DNA of 64,000 nt from JACQFK01 sp036383955 (lineage in GTDB: Bacteria; Planctomycetota; MHYJ01; JACPRB01). Each line of letters starts with the position of its first letter. The first letter of the stretch is position 1. The translations under genes were made by a program, and so were the position numbers. The notes below the pieces were generated by a model that made no database searches, was not told where the DNA came from, and worked only from the letters and a program-made list of their open reading frames with translations. This document shows positions 55,454-64,000 of this stretch, in pieces. The stretch is from the NCBI GenBank assembly GCA_036383955.1, contig DASVNH010000116.1, positions 1 through 64,000 of the forward strand. Reading direction: 5' to 3'.

Positions 55454-58138
55454 CTACTTCGCGCGGGTCTTCTTCTTGGTCTCTTTGGCGGGCTTGGCTT
55501 CTTCGGGGGCCTGCTTGACCTGCCACTTGCCGTCGACGAAGTAGGCGCTCCAGCCGGTGGCCTCGCCGTTCTTCGCGCTGGTCAGGAAGTGCTCGCGGGT
55601 CTTGCGGCTGAAGCGGATGACGGCCGGGTTGCCGGCGTCGTCCTTTTCCGGGGCGTCCGCCAGGTAATGGAACTTGGGATCCAGCTCGGCGCGATGGCGC
55701 ACGAGGTCGGCGACCAGCGGGGCGCGGGTCTCGCGCGAGCGCGGGAACGTGTGGGCCGCCAGGAAGATGCCCACCGCGCCGTCGCGCAGCACGAAGTAGG
55801 CGTCGGACTTCTCGCACTTCAGCTCCGGCATCGGAATGGGCGGCGCCTTGGGCGGCGCGGCCTGCCCGCTCCGGAGCAGCTTGCGGGTGTTCTTGCAGTC
55901 GGGATAGCGGGTGCAGGCGAAGTACTTCCCGAAACGGCCGACCCGGAGGCGCATCTCGGCCGAGCACTTGTCGCAGGGGATCACGGGGCCGTCGTAGCCC
56001 TTCAGCTTGAACGTCCCCTCTTCGATCAGCGTGCCGGCGCAATCGGGGCTGTTGTGGCAGACGTGGAGCTTGCGCTTCTCGTCCACGAGATAGCTGTCCA
56101 TCGCCGTCGAGCAGAGCGGGCAGCGCTTCATGTCGCGCAGCGCGGCGGTCTCGGCGACGTTGCCCTCGTCCTCGTCCTCGCTCTCCGCGGAGGCGACCTC
56201 GACGGCCTCCTCGCCGGGCACCAGGTTCAGCGTGCCCTTGCAGCGCTCCTTGGGCGGGAGGGCGTAGCCGGTGCAGCCGAGGAACACGCCGGTGCGGCCC
56301 GTCCGCACCGCCATCTTGCGTCCGCAGGTGGGGCAAGGGATGTCGGTCTCGATCGGCGCGTTGCCGCGCATGCGCTTGTCGGCGACGTCCAGGGTGCTCT
56401 TGAAGTCGTCGTAGAAGCGGTCGAGGACGGTCTTCCAATTCTGCTTGGCCTCGGCGATCTCGTCGAGCTCGCCTTCCATGCTGGCGGTGAAGCCGTAGTC
56501 GAGCAGCTTGCTGAACGTCTCCACCAGGCGGTCGGTGACGAGGTCGCCCAGCTTCTCCGCGTGGAAGCGCCGGTTCACCAGCTTGACGTAGCCGCGCTCC
56601 TGGATGGTGGAGATGATGGAGGCGTAGGTCGACGGCCTCCCGATCCCCCGCTTCTCGAGCTCCTTCACGAGGCCGGCCTCGCTGAAGCGCGGCGGCGGCT
56701 TGGTGAAGTGCTGGGTGGGATCGAGCTTCTCCAGCTTGAGCTCGTCCCCGATCGCGACCTTGGGCAGGACCACTTCGTCTTTCTTGGCGACCGGCGGATG
56801 GACGCGCAGCCAGCCCTCGAAGCGGATCACCCGGCCGCTCGCGCGGAACTCGAAGTCGCCCGCCTGGACCGTGACGATCGTGCTGTCGTACTCCGCCGGC
56901 GTCATCTGCGACGCGACGAACTGCTTCCAGATGAGCTCGTACAAGCGCTTCTGGTCGGGTTCGAGATCGCCCTGGTCGGCGGCGAGGACGTTCACGTCCG
57001 TCGGCCGGATCGCCTCGTGCGCCTCCTGGGCGCCCGCCTTGCTCGCGTAGACGGGCGGCTTCTCGGGAATGTAGAGGGAGCCGAAGTCCTTCTGGACCTT
57101 CGACCGGCAGGCCGCCACCGCCTCCGCGCTCAGATTGGTGGAGTCGGTGCGCATGTAGGTGATGAGGCCCGCCTCGTACAGGCGCTGGGCGAGCGTCATC
57201 GTCTTCTTGACCGAGAAGCTCAGCCGCGAGCTGGCGGCCTGCTGGAGCGTCGAGGTGATGAACGGCGCGCCCGGGAACTGCCTCGAGGGGCGGTCGTCGA
57301 GCGACGCCACTTTGTAGGTCGCGGAGGCCAGCGCCGCCAGCGCCTGGTCGATGTCGGCCTTGCTCGTCGGCTTGAACGGCTCGCCGCGGAGGCGCACGGC
57401 CTCGAGGCGGATCGGGCCGGCGCCCAGGACGTCGGCGTGCAGCTCCCAGTACTCGACGGGGATGAACTTGTGGATCTCCCGCTCGCGCTCGACCACCAGC
57501 CGGGTGGCCACCGACTGGACGCGGCCGGCGGAGAGGCCGCGGGCGATCTTGGCCCAGAGCAGCGGCGAGAGCCTGTAGCCGACCACGCGGTCGAGGAAGC
57601 GCCGCGCCTGCTGCGCGTTCACCCGGTCCATGTTGAGCTCGCCCGGGGTGTCGAACGCCTTCTGGATCGCGGCCTTGGTGATTTCCGAGAACACCACGCG
57701 CTTGTAGCGCTTGGGGTCGCCGCCGATGGATTCGCGCAGGTGCCAGGCGATGGCCTCGCCCTCGCGGTCCAAGTCGGTCGCCAGGTAGATGGCGGGCGCG
57801 TCCTCGGCGTACTTCTGCAGCTCCTTGAGGATCTTCGCCTTGCCGGGCAGGACCTGGTACTGGGGCACCCAGCCGTGATCCGGATCGACGCCCATGCGGC
57901 GGATCAGGGCGGCCTCCGCGCGCTTGGCTTTCGCCTTCGCGATGCGCTCCGTCCCCGACTTGGGCAGCGGCTTGGGCTTCTTCTTGGGGACGGCGTCTTC
58001 GGCCTCCGCCTTGTCCCCCGCCGCCGGGAGGTCGCGGATGTGGCCGAACGAGGATTTCACCACGTAGCCCCGGCCCAGGTACTTGTTGATGGTCTTCGCC
58101 TTGGCCGGCGACTCGACGATGACAAGGTAGCGGCTCAT
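55454..58138 (-). CDS. topA: DNA topoisomerase I
   Basis: An 894-residue type IA topoisomerase. The Toprim domain starts YLVIVESPAKAKTINKYLG and has YLATDLDREGEAIAWHL (metal-binding DxD). The active-site Tyr lies in LITYMRTDSTNLS. Further motifs are RRFLDRVVGYRLSPLLW and GRVQSVATRLVVERE. The C-terminus has three zinc-ribbon units (CPTCGRKM, CPLCSTAM, CDKCSAEM), the last two divergent, then a Lys-rich end (KETKKKTRAK). It relaxes negative supercoils. A small basic protein gene lies 40 bases upstream on the same strand. Confidence 0.96.
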   Translation of the reverse strand: MSRYLVIVESPAKAKTINKYLGRGYVVKSSFGHIRDLPAAGDKAEAEDAVPKKKPKPLPKSGTERIAKAKAKRAEAALIRRMGVDPDHGWVPQYQVLPGKAKILKELQKYAEDAPAIYLATDLDREGEAIAWHLRESIGGDPKRYKRVVFSEITKAAIQKAFDTPGELNMDRVNAQQARRFLDRVVGYRLSPLLWAKIARGLSAGRVQSVATRLVVEREREIHKFIPVEYWELHADVLGAGPIRLEAVRLRGEPFKPTSKADIDQALAALASATYKVASLDDRPSRQFPGAPFITSTLQQAASSRLSFSVKKTMTLAQRLYEAGLITYMRTDSTNLSAEAVAACRSKVQKDFGSLYIPEKPPVYASKAGAQEAHEAIRPTDVNVLAADQGDLEPDQKRLYELIWKQFVASQMTPAEYDSTIVTVQAGDFEFRASGRVIRFEGWLRVHPPVAKKDEVVLPKVAIGDELKLEKLDPTQHFTKPPPRFSEAGLVKELEKRGIGRPSTYASIISTIQERGYVKLVNRRFHAEKLGDLVTDRLVETFSKLLDYGFTASMEGELDEIAEAKQNWKTVLDRFYDDFKSTLDVADKRMRGNAPIETDIPCPTCGRKMAVRTGRTGVFLGCTGYALPPKERCKGTLNLVPGEEAVEVASAESEDEDEGNVAETAALRDMKRCPLCSTAMDSYLVDEKRKLHVCHNSPDCAGTLIEEGTFKLKGYDGPVIPCDKCSAEMRLRVGRFGKYFACTRYPDCKNTRKLLRSGQAAPPKAPPIPMPELKCEKSDAYFVLRDGAVGIFLAAHTFPRSRETRAPLVADLVRHRAELDPKFHYLADAPEKDDAGNPAVIRFSRKTREHFLTSAKNGEATGWSAYFVDGKWQVKQAPEEAKPAKETKKKTRAK

Positions 58139-58177
58139 GTGCGTGTAAGGATAACCTCAAGAACGCCGGATGGCGGG

Positions 58178-58318
58178 CTAATGTCCGTGAGCCCCCGCGG
58201 GGGCCACGGCGCCCGTGATCGGGCAGCGGAGCATCGGGACGTCGACGACCGCCTTCGCCGCCTTCTTCGGAGCGGCCTTTTTCTTCGCCTTCGGCCGGAC
58301 GGCCTTCTTCTTCGGCAT
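58178..58318 (-). CDS. Tiny Lys/Ala-rich basic protein
   Basis: A 46-residue protein: MPKKKAVRPKAKKKAAPKKA, then AKAVVDVPMLRCPITGAVAP and a GAHGH end. The first 23 residues resemble the C-terminal tails of histone H1-like DNA-binding proteins. The remainder is neutral, with one Cys and a His-rich end. It sits directly upstream of topA on the same strand, so a nucleoid-related role is attractive but unproven. No strong ribosome-binding site is visible; composition of the frame (strong Lys/Ala bias, AAG codons) supports coding. It could also be a chance frame. Confidence 0.5.
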   Translation of the reverse strand: MPKKKAVRPKAKKKAAPKKAAKAVVDVPMLRCPITGAVAPAGAHGH

Positions 58319-58391
58319 GGCCGGAATCATATACAAGCGAAGCGCGTCCGGGAAAAGGAAAATTCCCCGGAGCCCGCGGTACGATCAAGAA

Positions 58392-58760
58392 GTGGAGGAG
58401 CATCCGGGTTTCGCGCTGCCGCTGATGCGCTTTCTGTTCGGATGCGTGGGAGGCGTGCTGATTCAGCTGCCCGCCGCGTTCCTGGCGGACTTCGCCTCGG
58501 GAGTCTACGCCTGGGTCCTCGCCGTCGTGGTGGGATCCCTGCTGACGGGCTTCCTGGCCCAGTCGCCGCCGGCCCGCGCCTGGGGCGCGCCGCTGGTCTA
58601 CCTGTTCGTCGCGGTCCTGGTGGTCGCCCTGCTGTTCTGGCGGGGCCAGGCGCGCGCGAAGGACGCGCCGATGCTGGGCTCCCTCTTCGGCGGATGGAGC
58701 CTGCTCGCGGCCGGGTTCGCCCTCCGTCGACGTCGGAAGCTGGGCGAGGGCGACGCGTAA
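58392..58760 (+). CDS. Membrane protein, unknown function
   Basis: A 122-residue protein with three to four transmembrane helices and an RRRRKLGEGDA end. I chose the GTG at 58392 (VEEHPGFALPLMRFLFG); the frame is open further upstream, but that part is antisense to the basic protein gene. An internal ATG at about 58425 is another possible start. The C-terminal RRRR after the last helix suggests a cytoplasmic tail. It is divergent from the basic protein and convergent with the flotillin-like gene. No family is recognised. Confidence 0.6.
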   Translation: MEEHPGFALPLMRFLFGCVGGVLIQLPAAFLADFASGVYAWVLAVVVGSLLTGFLAQSPPARAWGAPLVYLFVAVLVVALLFWRGQARAKDAPMLGSLFGGWSLLAAGFALRRRRKLGEGDA

Positions 58761-58798
58761 AAAAAATCCCCCCGACGGCCTGAGCGGCCGCCGGGGGG
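58759..58798 (-). terminator. Intrinsic terminator of the flotillin operon
   Basis: On the minus strand a GC-rich 13-bp stem (58768-58780 with 58786-58798, one mismatch) and five-base loop are followed by a run of eight T. It lies just after the stop codon of the flotillin-like gene. This is the clearest Rho-independent terminator in the window. Confidence 0.85.
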
Positions 58799-58813
58799 AG
58801 TCGGATCCGCGGG

Positions 58814-60250
58814 TTACTTCTTCTGGGTGACGCCGGGCAGCCGGGACACCAGCTCCTTGAGGTTGATGCCGCTCACGCCTTCCAGGATGGGCGGCAGCTG
58901 CGCGACGATGTCGACGATGTCCTTGGTGATCTTCGACGCCCCGAGCGCGCCGTCGCCGTTCGAGACGATCGTGATCTTCTCGGTCTTGCCGAGCGGCTCG
59001 GCGATGGCCCGCGCGATCTCGGGCATCCTCTCGATGAACATCTGGGCGATGGCCGCCTCGTTGTAGGTGCGCCACGCCTCGGCTTTCTTGCGCATGGCCT
59101 CGGCTTCGGCCTGGCCCTTCGCGAGGACGACCTCGGCTTCGGCGAGGCCTCGGGCGCGGATGGCCTCGGCTTCGGCGATGCCGCGCGCCTTGATGGCTTC
59201 GGCGTCGCCCCGGCCGATGTTCTGGGCCGCGAGCGCCTGGGCTTCGGCGGCCGCGATCTGCTGGAACTTGTTCGCCTCGGCCATCTGCTGGACCCGGAAG
59301 CGCTCGGCCTCGGCCGGCTTCTGGATCGTGGCCATCAGCTCCTTCTGGCGGATGTCGATCTGGCGCTCTTTCTCGATGTCGAGCACCTTCATTTCCTCGA
59401 CCTTGACCGACTGCTGCGACTTGAACTTCTGCAGGTCGTAGGCGAGGTCGGACTCGGCCTTCCTCTGGTTGACGGAGGCCTGGTAGTCCGCGTTCTTCAT
59501 CTGATAGTCGCGCTGGGACTCGGCGACCTGGGCCTCGGCCGTGTAGCGGGCGGCCTGGGCGAGCTGGTGGGCCTCCGAGCTCTTGATCGTGGCGTCGCGG
59601 TCCGCCTCCGCCTGGCCGATCATGGCGTCGCGCTTGACCTGCGCGATGCGCGGCTTGCCGAGGGCCTCGAGGTAGCCCTGGTCGTCCTGCACCTCCTTGA
59701 TGGTGAAGGAGATGATCTGCAGGCCCATGTTGGCGAAGTCCGTCGACGACTCGTTCTGGACGCTCTGCGCGAACTTGTCGCGGTCCTTGTAGAGCTCCTC
59801 GACCGTCAGCTTGCCGATGATGGCGCGCAGGTGGCCTTCCAGCGTCTGGTGGGCGATCTGCATGATCTCGTTCGGCGTCTTCGACAGGAACTGCTCGGCC
59901 GCCGTCCGGATCGCGGTCTCCTCGCCCTTCACCTTGATCTGCGCCACGCCGTCGACGCGGATCGGCACGCCGTTGATCGCGTACACGGAGGGCGTCTTGA
60001 CGTCGATGGTCATGAGCTCGAGGGACAGCGTCTCCGCCTTTTCCAGCACCGGCCAGACGAACGTGCCGCCGCCCTTCTTCACCCGGAAGCCCACCGTGCG
60101 GCCGTCCGCCATCTTGTGCGCCCGCCCCGAGACGATGAGCACCTCGTTGGGGCCCACCTTCACGTAGCGCGCCGCGAAGATCAGCGCGAAGATGAAGAAC
60201 ACCACCAGGAACGCGACGACCACGCCGATGATCAAACCCCAATCGCCCAT
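58814..60250 (-). CDS. Flotillin-like SPFH domain protein
   Basis: A 478-residue flotillin (FloT/YuaG type). An N-terminal hydrophobic hairpin (about 6-27) anchors it. The SPFH domain (about 28-200) includes YVKVGPNEVLIVSGR and TPNEIMQIAHQTLEGHLRAIIG. A long Ala/Glu coiled coil follows with repeated (R/A)xxAEAEA units (AIKARGIAEAEAIRARGLAEAEVVLAKGQAEAEA). Flotillins scaffold ordered membrane domains and affect secretion, signalling and fluidity. It lies 25 bases after an NfeD-like gene, the same pairing as yuaF-yuaG in Bacillus. It ends before an intrinsic terminator. Confidence 0.92.
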   Translation of the reverse strand: MGDWGLIIGVVVAFLVVFFIFALIFAARYVKVGPNEVLIVSGRAHKMADGRTVGFRVKKGGGTFVWPVLEKAETLSLELMTIDVKTPSVYAINGVPIRVDGVAQIKVKGEETAIRTAAEQFLSKTPNEIMQIAHQTLEGHLRAIIGKLTVEELYKDRDKFAQSVQNESSTDFANMGLQIISFTIKEVQDDQGYLEALGKPRIAQVKRDAMIGQAEADRDATIKSSEAHQLAQAARYTAEAQVAESQRDYQMKNADYQASVNQRKAESDLAYDLQKFKSQQSVKVEEMKVLDIEKERQIDIRQKELMATIQKPAEAERFRVQQMAEANKFQQIAAAEAQALAAQNIGRGDAEAIKARGIAEAEAIRARGLAEAEVVLAKGQAEAEAMRKKAEAWRTYNEAAIAQMFIERMPEIARAIAEPLGKTEKITIVSNGDGALGASKITKDIVDIVAQLPPILEGVSGINLKELVSRLPGVTQKK

Positions 60251-60275
60251 GTGGACCTTCCTCCCTATCTGTAGA

Positions 60276-60851
60276 CTAGGACTTCGCCTTCTCGACGACG
60301 TAGTGGTGGCCGACCAGCTTGACGATCTTGACCTGGGTTCCGGGCGGCAGCTCCTTGCCGTCGACCGACTGCGCCGGGTTGAGCATCCGGGTCCCGCGCA
60401 GCGTGAACGCGATCTCGCCCAGCCCCTGGTGCGGCAGCGCCACCGTCACCTCGGCCGGGAGGCCGACCGCCTCCTCCGCCGTCCCGTGGCTCGACGCCTG
60501 GGTCACGCTGAACACCTTGTAGAGCAGGTACGCGACGACCAGCGCCGTGAGCGTGGCGCAGATCAGCGCCCCGCCGATGTGCATCAGCGGCGGCCAGAGG
60601 AAGACTTTCTTCAGGATGAGGCCCGCGCCGCCGAAGCCGACCGCCGCCAGCGACAGCGTGACCGGCGACAGGATCGGGAAATGGACGTGGCCCTCCGCCC
60701 CGTGGCCCATGTCGACGTGGTGGCCCCCGACGTCCACATGCGCCTCGGCGGCCCCCGAGAACACGCCCGCCATGAGCCCGCTGACCACGGCGAAGCCGAA
60801 GCCGAGGAGGCCCACGATCCAGTACGCGATTTCGATGCCGTCCATGTTCAT
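60276..60851 (-). CDS. NfeD-like (YuaF-type) membrane protein
   Basis: A 191-residue protein with membrane segments at about 9-30, 60-82 and 88-112, a His-rich loop (HVDVGGHHVDMGHGAEGHVH) between the first two, and a C-terminal soluble OB-fold typical of NfeD (GLPAEVTVALPHQGLGEIAF ... PPGTQVKIVKLVGHHYVV). Such proteins are partners of flotillins. The His-rich loop, if exposed outside, could bind metal. It is the first gene of the pair, with its promoter presumably in the 98 bases upstream, where I see no consensus elements. Confidence 0.85.
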   Translation of the reverse strand: MNMDGIEIAYWIVGLLGFGFAVVSGLMAGVFSGAAEAHVDVGGHHVDMGHGAEGHVHFPILSPVTLSLAAVGFGGAGLILKKVFLWPPLMHIGGALICATLTALVVAYLLYKVFSVTQASSHGTAEEAVGLPAEVTVALPHQGLGEIAFTLRGTRMLNPAQSVDGKELPPGTQVKIVKLVGHHYVVEKAKS

Positions 60852-60949
60852 GCGTCCTTGGACCGCCGACTATATCACGGAAGCCGGGCGTTCCGCACGT
60901 TTGACCGGGAGCGGGCCCCGCCGTTACAGGCGTTCACTTTTTCTCGAGT

Positions 60950-60983
60950 GAAGTGTTAACGTTCCAATCCGATTCGGACGTTA

Positions 60984-60990
<7 letters not shown>
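60950..60990. repeat. GTTAACG palindrome, copy 4
   Basis: Twenty-base arms (60950-60969 and 60971-60990) match at 17 positions and share GAAGTG and AAC GT words with the copies at 3252 and 12617. The right arm contains the fumarase stop codon. Confidence 0.8.
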
Positions 60991-62606
<1,616 letters not shown>

Positions 62607-62608
62607 GG

Positions 62609-62652
62609 CAGGTCCAGGAAACAGGTCCAGGTCCAGGAACCCCCGAGGGGGG
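62609..62652. repeat. CAGGTCC repeat with C/G core
   Basis: CAGGTCC, AGGAAAC and two further AGGTCC units are followed by CCCCC-GA-GGGGGG. It lies immediately upstream of the fumarase start codon, so the transcript leader carries it. Confidence 0.65.
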
Positions 62653-62721
62653 ACGTCGATGAGTCTAGCGGGACCCGCGCCCTTTGGCTATGATCGAGGC
62701 GCGGGTCACGGAAAGGACACT

Positions 62722-63753
62722 ATGGCCACCCCCACCCTCCTTCTCCTGCTGCTCGCCCTCCAAAACCCCAAGATCACGGCCACGCTGGCCGAGGCGCCGG
62801 GCCCGAAGATCGTCTGCGAGGGCGCGGCCGCGGTCCCCGACGGCATCATCCTCAACGTCGAGATCTACCTGGCCGGCACCAAGGAGATGCTGAAGCACGA
62901 GCTCGTGCGCGTGAAAGACGAGACGTTCAAGGCGTCCTTCGACCTCTTCCGGGGCCGGGAGCGCAACCTGCCGGGCCAGTATCGCGTCAAGATCCTGTAC
63001 CACGACGCCTTCCAGCTTCCCAACAAGGCCCTGCCCAACGTGCCCAACTTCCACGTCGAGTGCGCGTCCCAGATCGGCACGCCCGCGGAGATCGAGGCCG
63101 CGCACAAGACGGTCCGCGACCGCCTCAGCGCCGACCTCAACGGCTTCAAGGCGGTGGCGGACGACGTCGTCGCGGCCTTCGACGCCGCCCAGGGCAAGCC
63201 CGACCCCAAGGAGTGGAAGAAGCGGGTCGAGGGCTGGAAGCGGAGCTGCACGGACATCGAGGACCGCGCCGCCGTCGACCCCGACTACAAAGTCCTCGGC
63301 TACGGCCGCATCACCCAGACGAGCACGGAGTACCTCCGCGAGAAGGTCCGCGGCCTCGTCGAGCACGCCGGCGCCGCGCGCGCCGCCGAGGTCCGGCTCG
63401 GCCGGGAGCAGCTCGAGGGCATGATCCGCTCGATCCTCATTGAAATCGCCCCGGCGGGATCCTCGACCGCCGACCGCCGCCAGCTCGTCGCCCAGGCCCG
63501 CGGCGCCCTCACCGCCGCGCTCGACGCGGAAGGCCCCGCCTTCGCCGCCAGCAAGCGCGCCTTCACCGAGGCCGTCTTCCGCCTCAACCTGAAGGCTTCG
63601 GGGCTGGCCCAGGAAATCCTCCGCCAGATCGCCGAGGACGGCGTCGTGTACTTCGACACCGCCGACGCCAGCCGCGAGTCCGCCAAGCCGCTGGCCGCCC
63701 CGCTCGACAAGAAGCTCGGCGACGCCCTCCGCGAGCTCACGAAGACCGAGTGA
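62722..63753 (+). CDS. Secreted helical protein, unknown function
   Basis: A 343-residue protein from the ATG at 62722 (AAAGGA seven bases upstream). The signal MATPTLLLLLLALQ is short and uncharged. A beta-sandwich region (about 15-115: KIVCEGAAAVPDGIILNVEIYL, GQYRVKILYHDAF) is followed by a helical region (about 120-343) without recognised motifs. Its layout resembles the lipoprotein at 7507-8682. It overlaps the next gene by four bases (GTGA), which encodes a LeuA/HMGL-like enzyme; that link is probably positional rather than functional. Confidence 0.68.
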   Translation: MATPTLLLLLLALQNPKITATLAEAPGPKIVCEGAAAVPDGIILNVEIYLAGTKEMLKHELVRVKDETFKASFDLFRGRERNLPGQYRVKILYHDAFQLPNKALPNVPNFHVECASQIGTPAEIEAAHKTVRDRLSADLNGFKAVADDVVAAFDAAQGKPDPKEWKKRVEGWKRSCTDIEDRAAVDPDYKVLGYGRITQTSTEYLREKVRGLVEHAGAARAAEVRLGREQLEGMIRSILIEIAPAGSSTADRRQLVAQARGALTAALDAEGPAFAASKRAFTEAVFRLNLKASGLAQEILRQIAEDGVVYFDTADASRESAKPLAAPLDKKLGDALRELTKTE

Positions 63754-64000
63754 AAGACCTGATCCACGACTGGAACGCGGAGAGGGCGCCCGCGCGCCCC
63801 CCCCACCGGATCGAGTTCGACGACGAGACGCTGCGCGACGGCCTCCAGTCCCCCAGCGTGACCCAGCCCACCGTCGCCCAGAAGCTCGAGATCCTGCGCC
63901 TGATCGACGCCTTGGGCGTCGACACGGCGGACATCGGCCTCCCCGGCGCCGGAGAGGCCGCGAAGGCGGACACCCTCGCCATCGCCCGGGCCATGGCCGA
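63750..64000 (+). CDS. 2-isopropylmalate/homocitrate synthase-like (HMGL-like) enzyme, N-terminal fragment
   Basis: The first 83 residues of a gene running off the right edge. It starts at a GTG overlapping the previous stop (GTGA). FDDETLRDGLQSPSV is the HMGL-like TIM-barrel start, with the catalytic Arg and metal-binding Asp of RDG; it is followed by KLEILRLIDALGVDTADIGLPGAG, as in 2-isopropylmalate and homocitrate synthases and related aldolases. The exact member cannot be decided from this part. Metal-dependent condensation of acetyl-CoA with a 2-oxo acid is the family's usual reaction. Confidence 0.82.
   Translation, partial: MKDLIHDWNAERAPARPPHRIEFDDETLRDGLQSPSVTQPTVAQKLEILRLIDALGVDTADIGLPGAGEAAKADTLAIARAMA

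Overview
The window is about 70% GC, gene-dense (no gene-free stretch over 300 bases) and looks chromosomal. The gene content points to a Gram-negative bacterium of the Planctomycetota or a close relative: a DUF1501 C-terminus, a DUF1080 domain, three large Ser/Thr kinases, two ECF sigma factors coupled to membrane-anchored partners, FecR- and DUF4175-type proteins, sulfatase-modifying-factor-like lipoproteins, and many secreted proteins without close functional assignment. An LpxR-like lipid A deacylase implies an LPS-bearing outer membrane. The lineage call is inference from gene content. No rRNA, tRNA, CRISPR array, transposase or phage gene was found.

Layout. 0-3.6 kb: envelope or secreted proteins of unknown function and a dual CDGSH protein. 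3.6-12.6 kb: housekeeping and metabolism, namely an RlmI-type rRNA methyltransferase with a long disordered N-terminus, a DAHP synthase-prephenate dehydratase fusion, a lipoprotein whose 3' end is triplicated, LpxR-like deacylase, glutaryl-CoA-type dehydrogenase, a zincin-like protease and TruD. 12.6-18.4 kb: a 1535-residue Ser/Thr kinase with a terpene-cyclase-like C-terminus, translationally coupled to a sulfite-oxidase-fold molybdoenzyme. 18.4-21 kb: aspartate kinase, a coiled-coil lipoprotein and a LapA-like protein. 21-26.8 kb: an ECF sigma and anti-sigma/vWA pair, then two Ser/Thr kinases behind a good sigma70-type promoter that overlaps a 19-bp palindrome.

26.9-32.6 kb: a four-gene operon with an MBOAT acyltransferase, an SGNH hydrolase, an unknown secreted protein, and an FGE-like/beta-propeller lipoprotein. 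32.7-35.2 kb: an ECF sigma, a membrane propeller and an FGE-like lipoprotein, which are the same two domains as separate coupled genes. 35.3-43.5 kb: PQQ-type propeller, zinc-ribbon protein, DUF1080 protein, a 1350-residue secreted propeller protein, and a possibly acquired small gene lying between two copies of that gene's 3' end. 43.6-53.2 kb: an envelope operon (HCC/FecR protein, DUF4175-like protein, 1010-residue coiled-coil protein, 231-residue protein) followed by a duplicated copy carrying two in-frame UGA codons and by a paralogue of the 28.7-kb gene. 53.3-64 kb: metallophosphatase, PlsC acyltransferase, small membrane proteins, topoisomerase I, a tiny basic protein, a flotillin/NfeD pair, class I fumarase, and the start of a LeuA/HMGL-like enzyme.

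The most unusual aspect is the repeat load between genes. There are several unrelated families of 7-base tandem repeats, often next to a C-run/G-run core and sometimes an inverted copy; a GTTAACG palindrome at gene ends; and a CCCTTCGAC...GCTCAGGG palindrome that in four of five copies lies inside a signal-peptide coding segment in the same frame.
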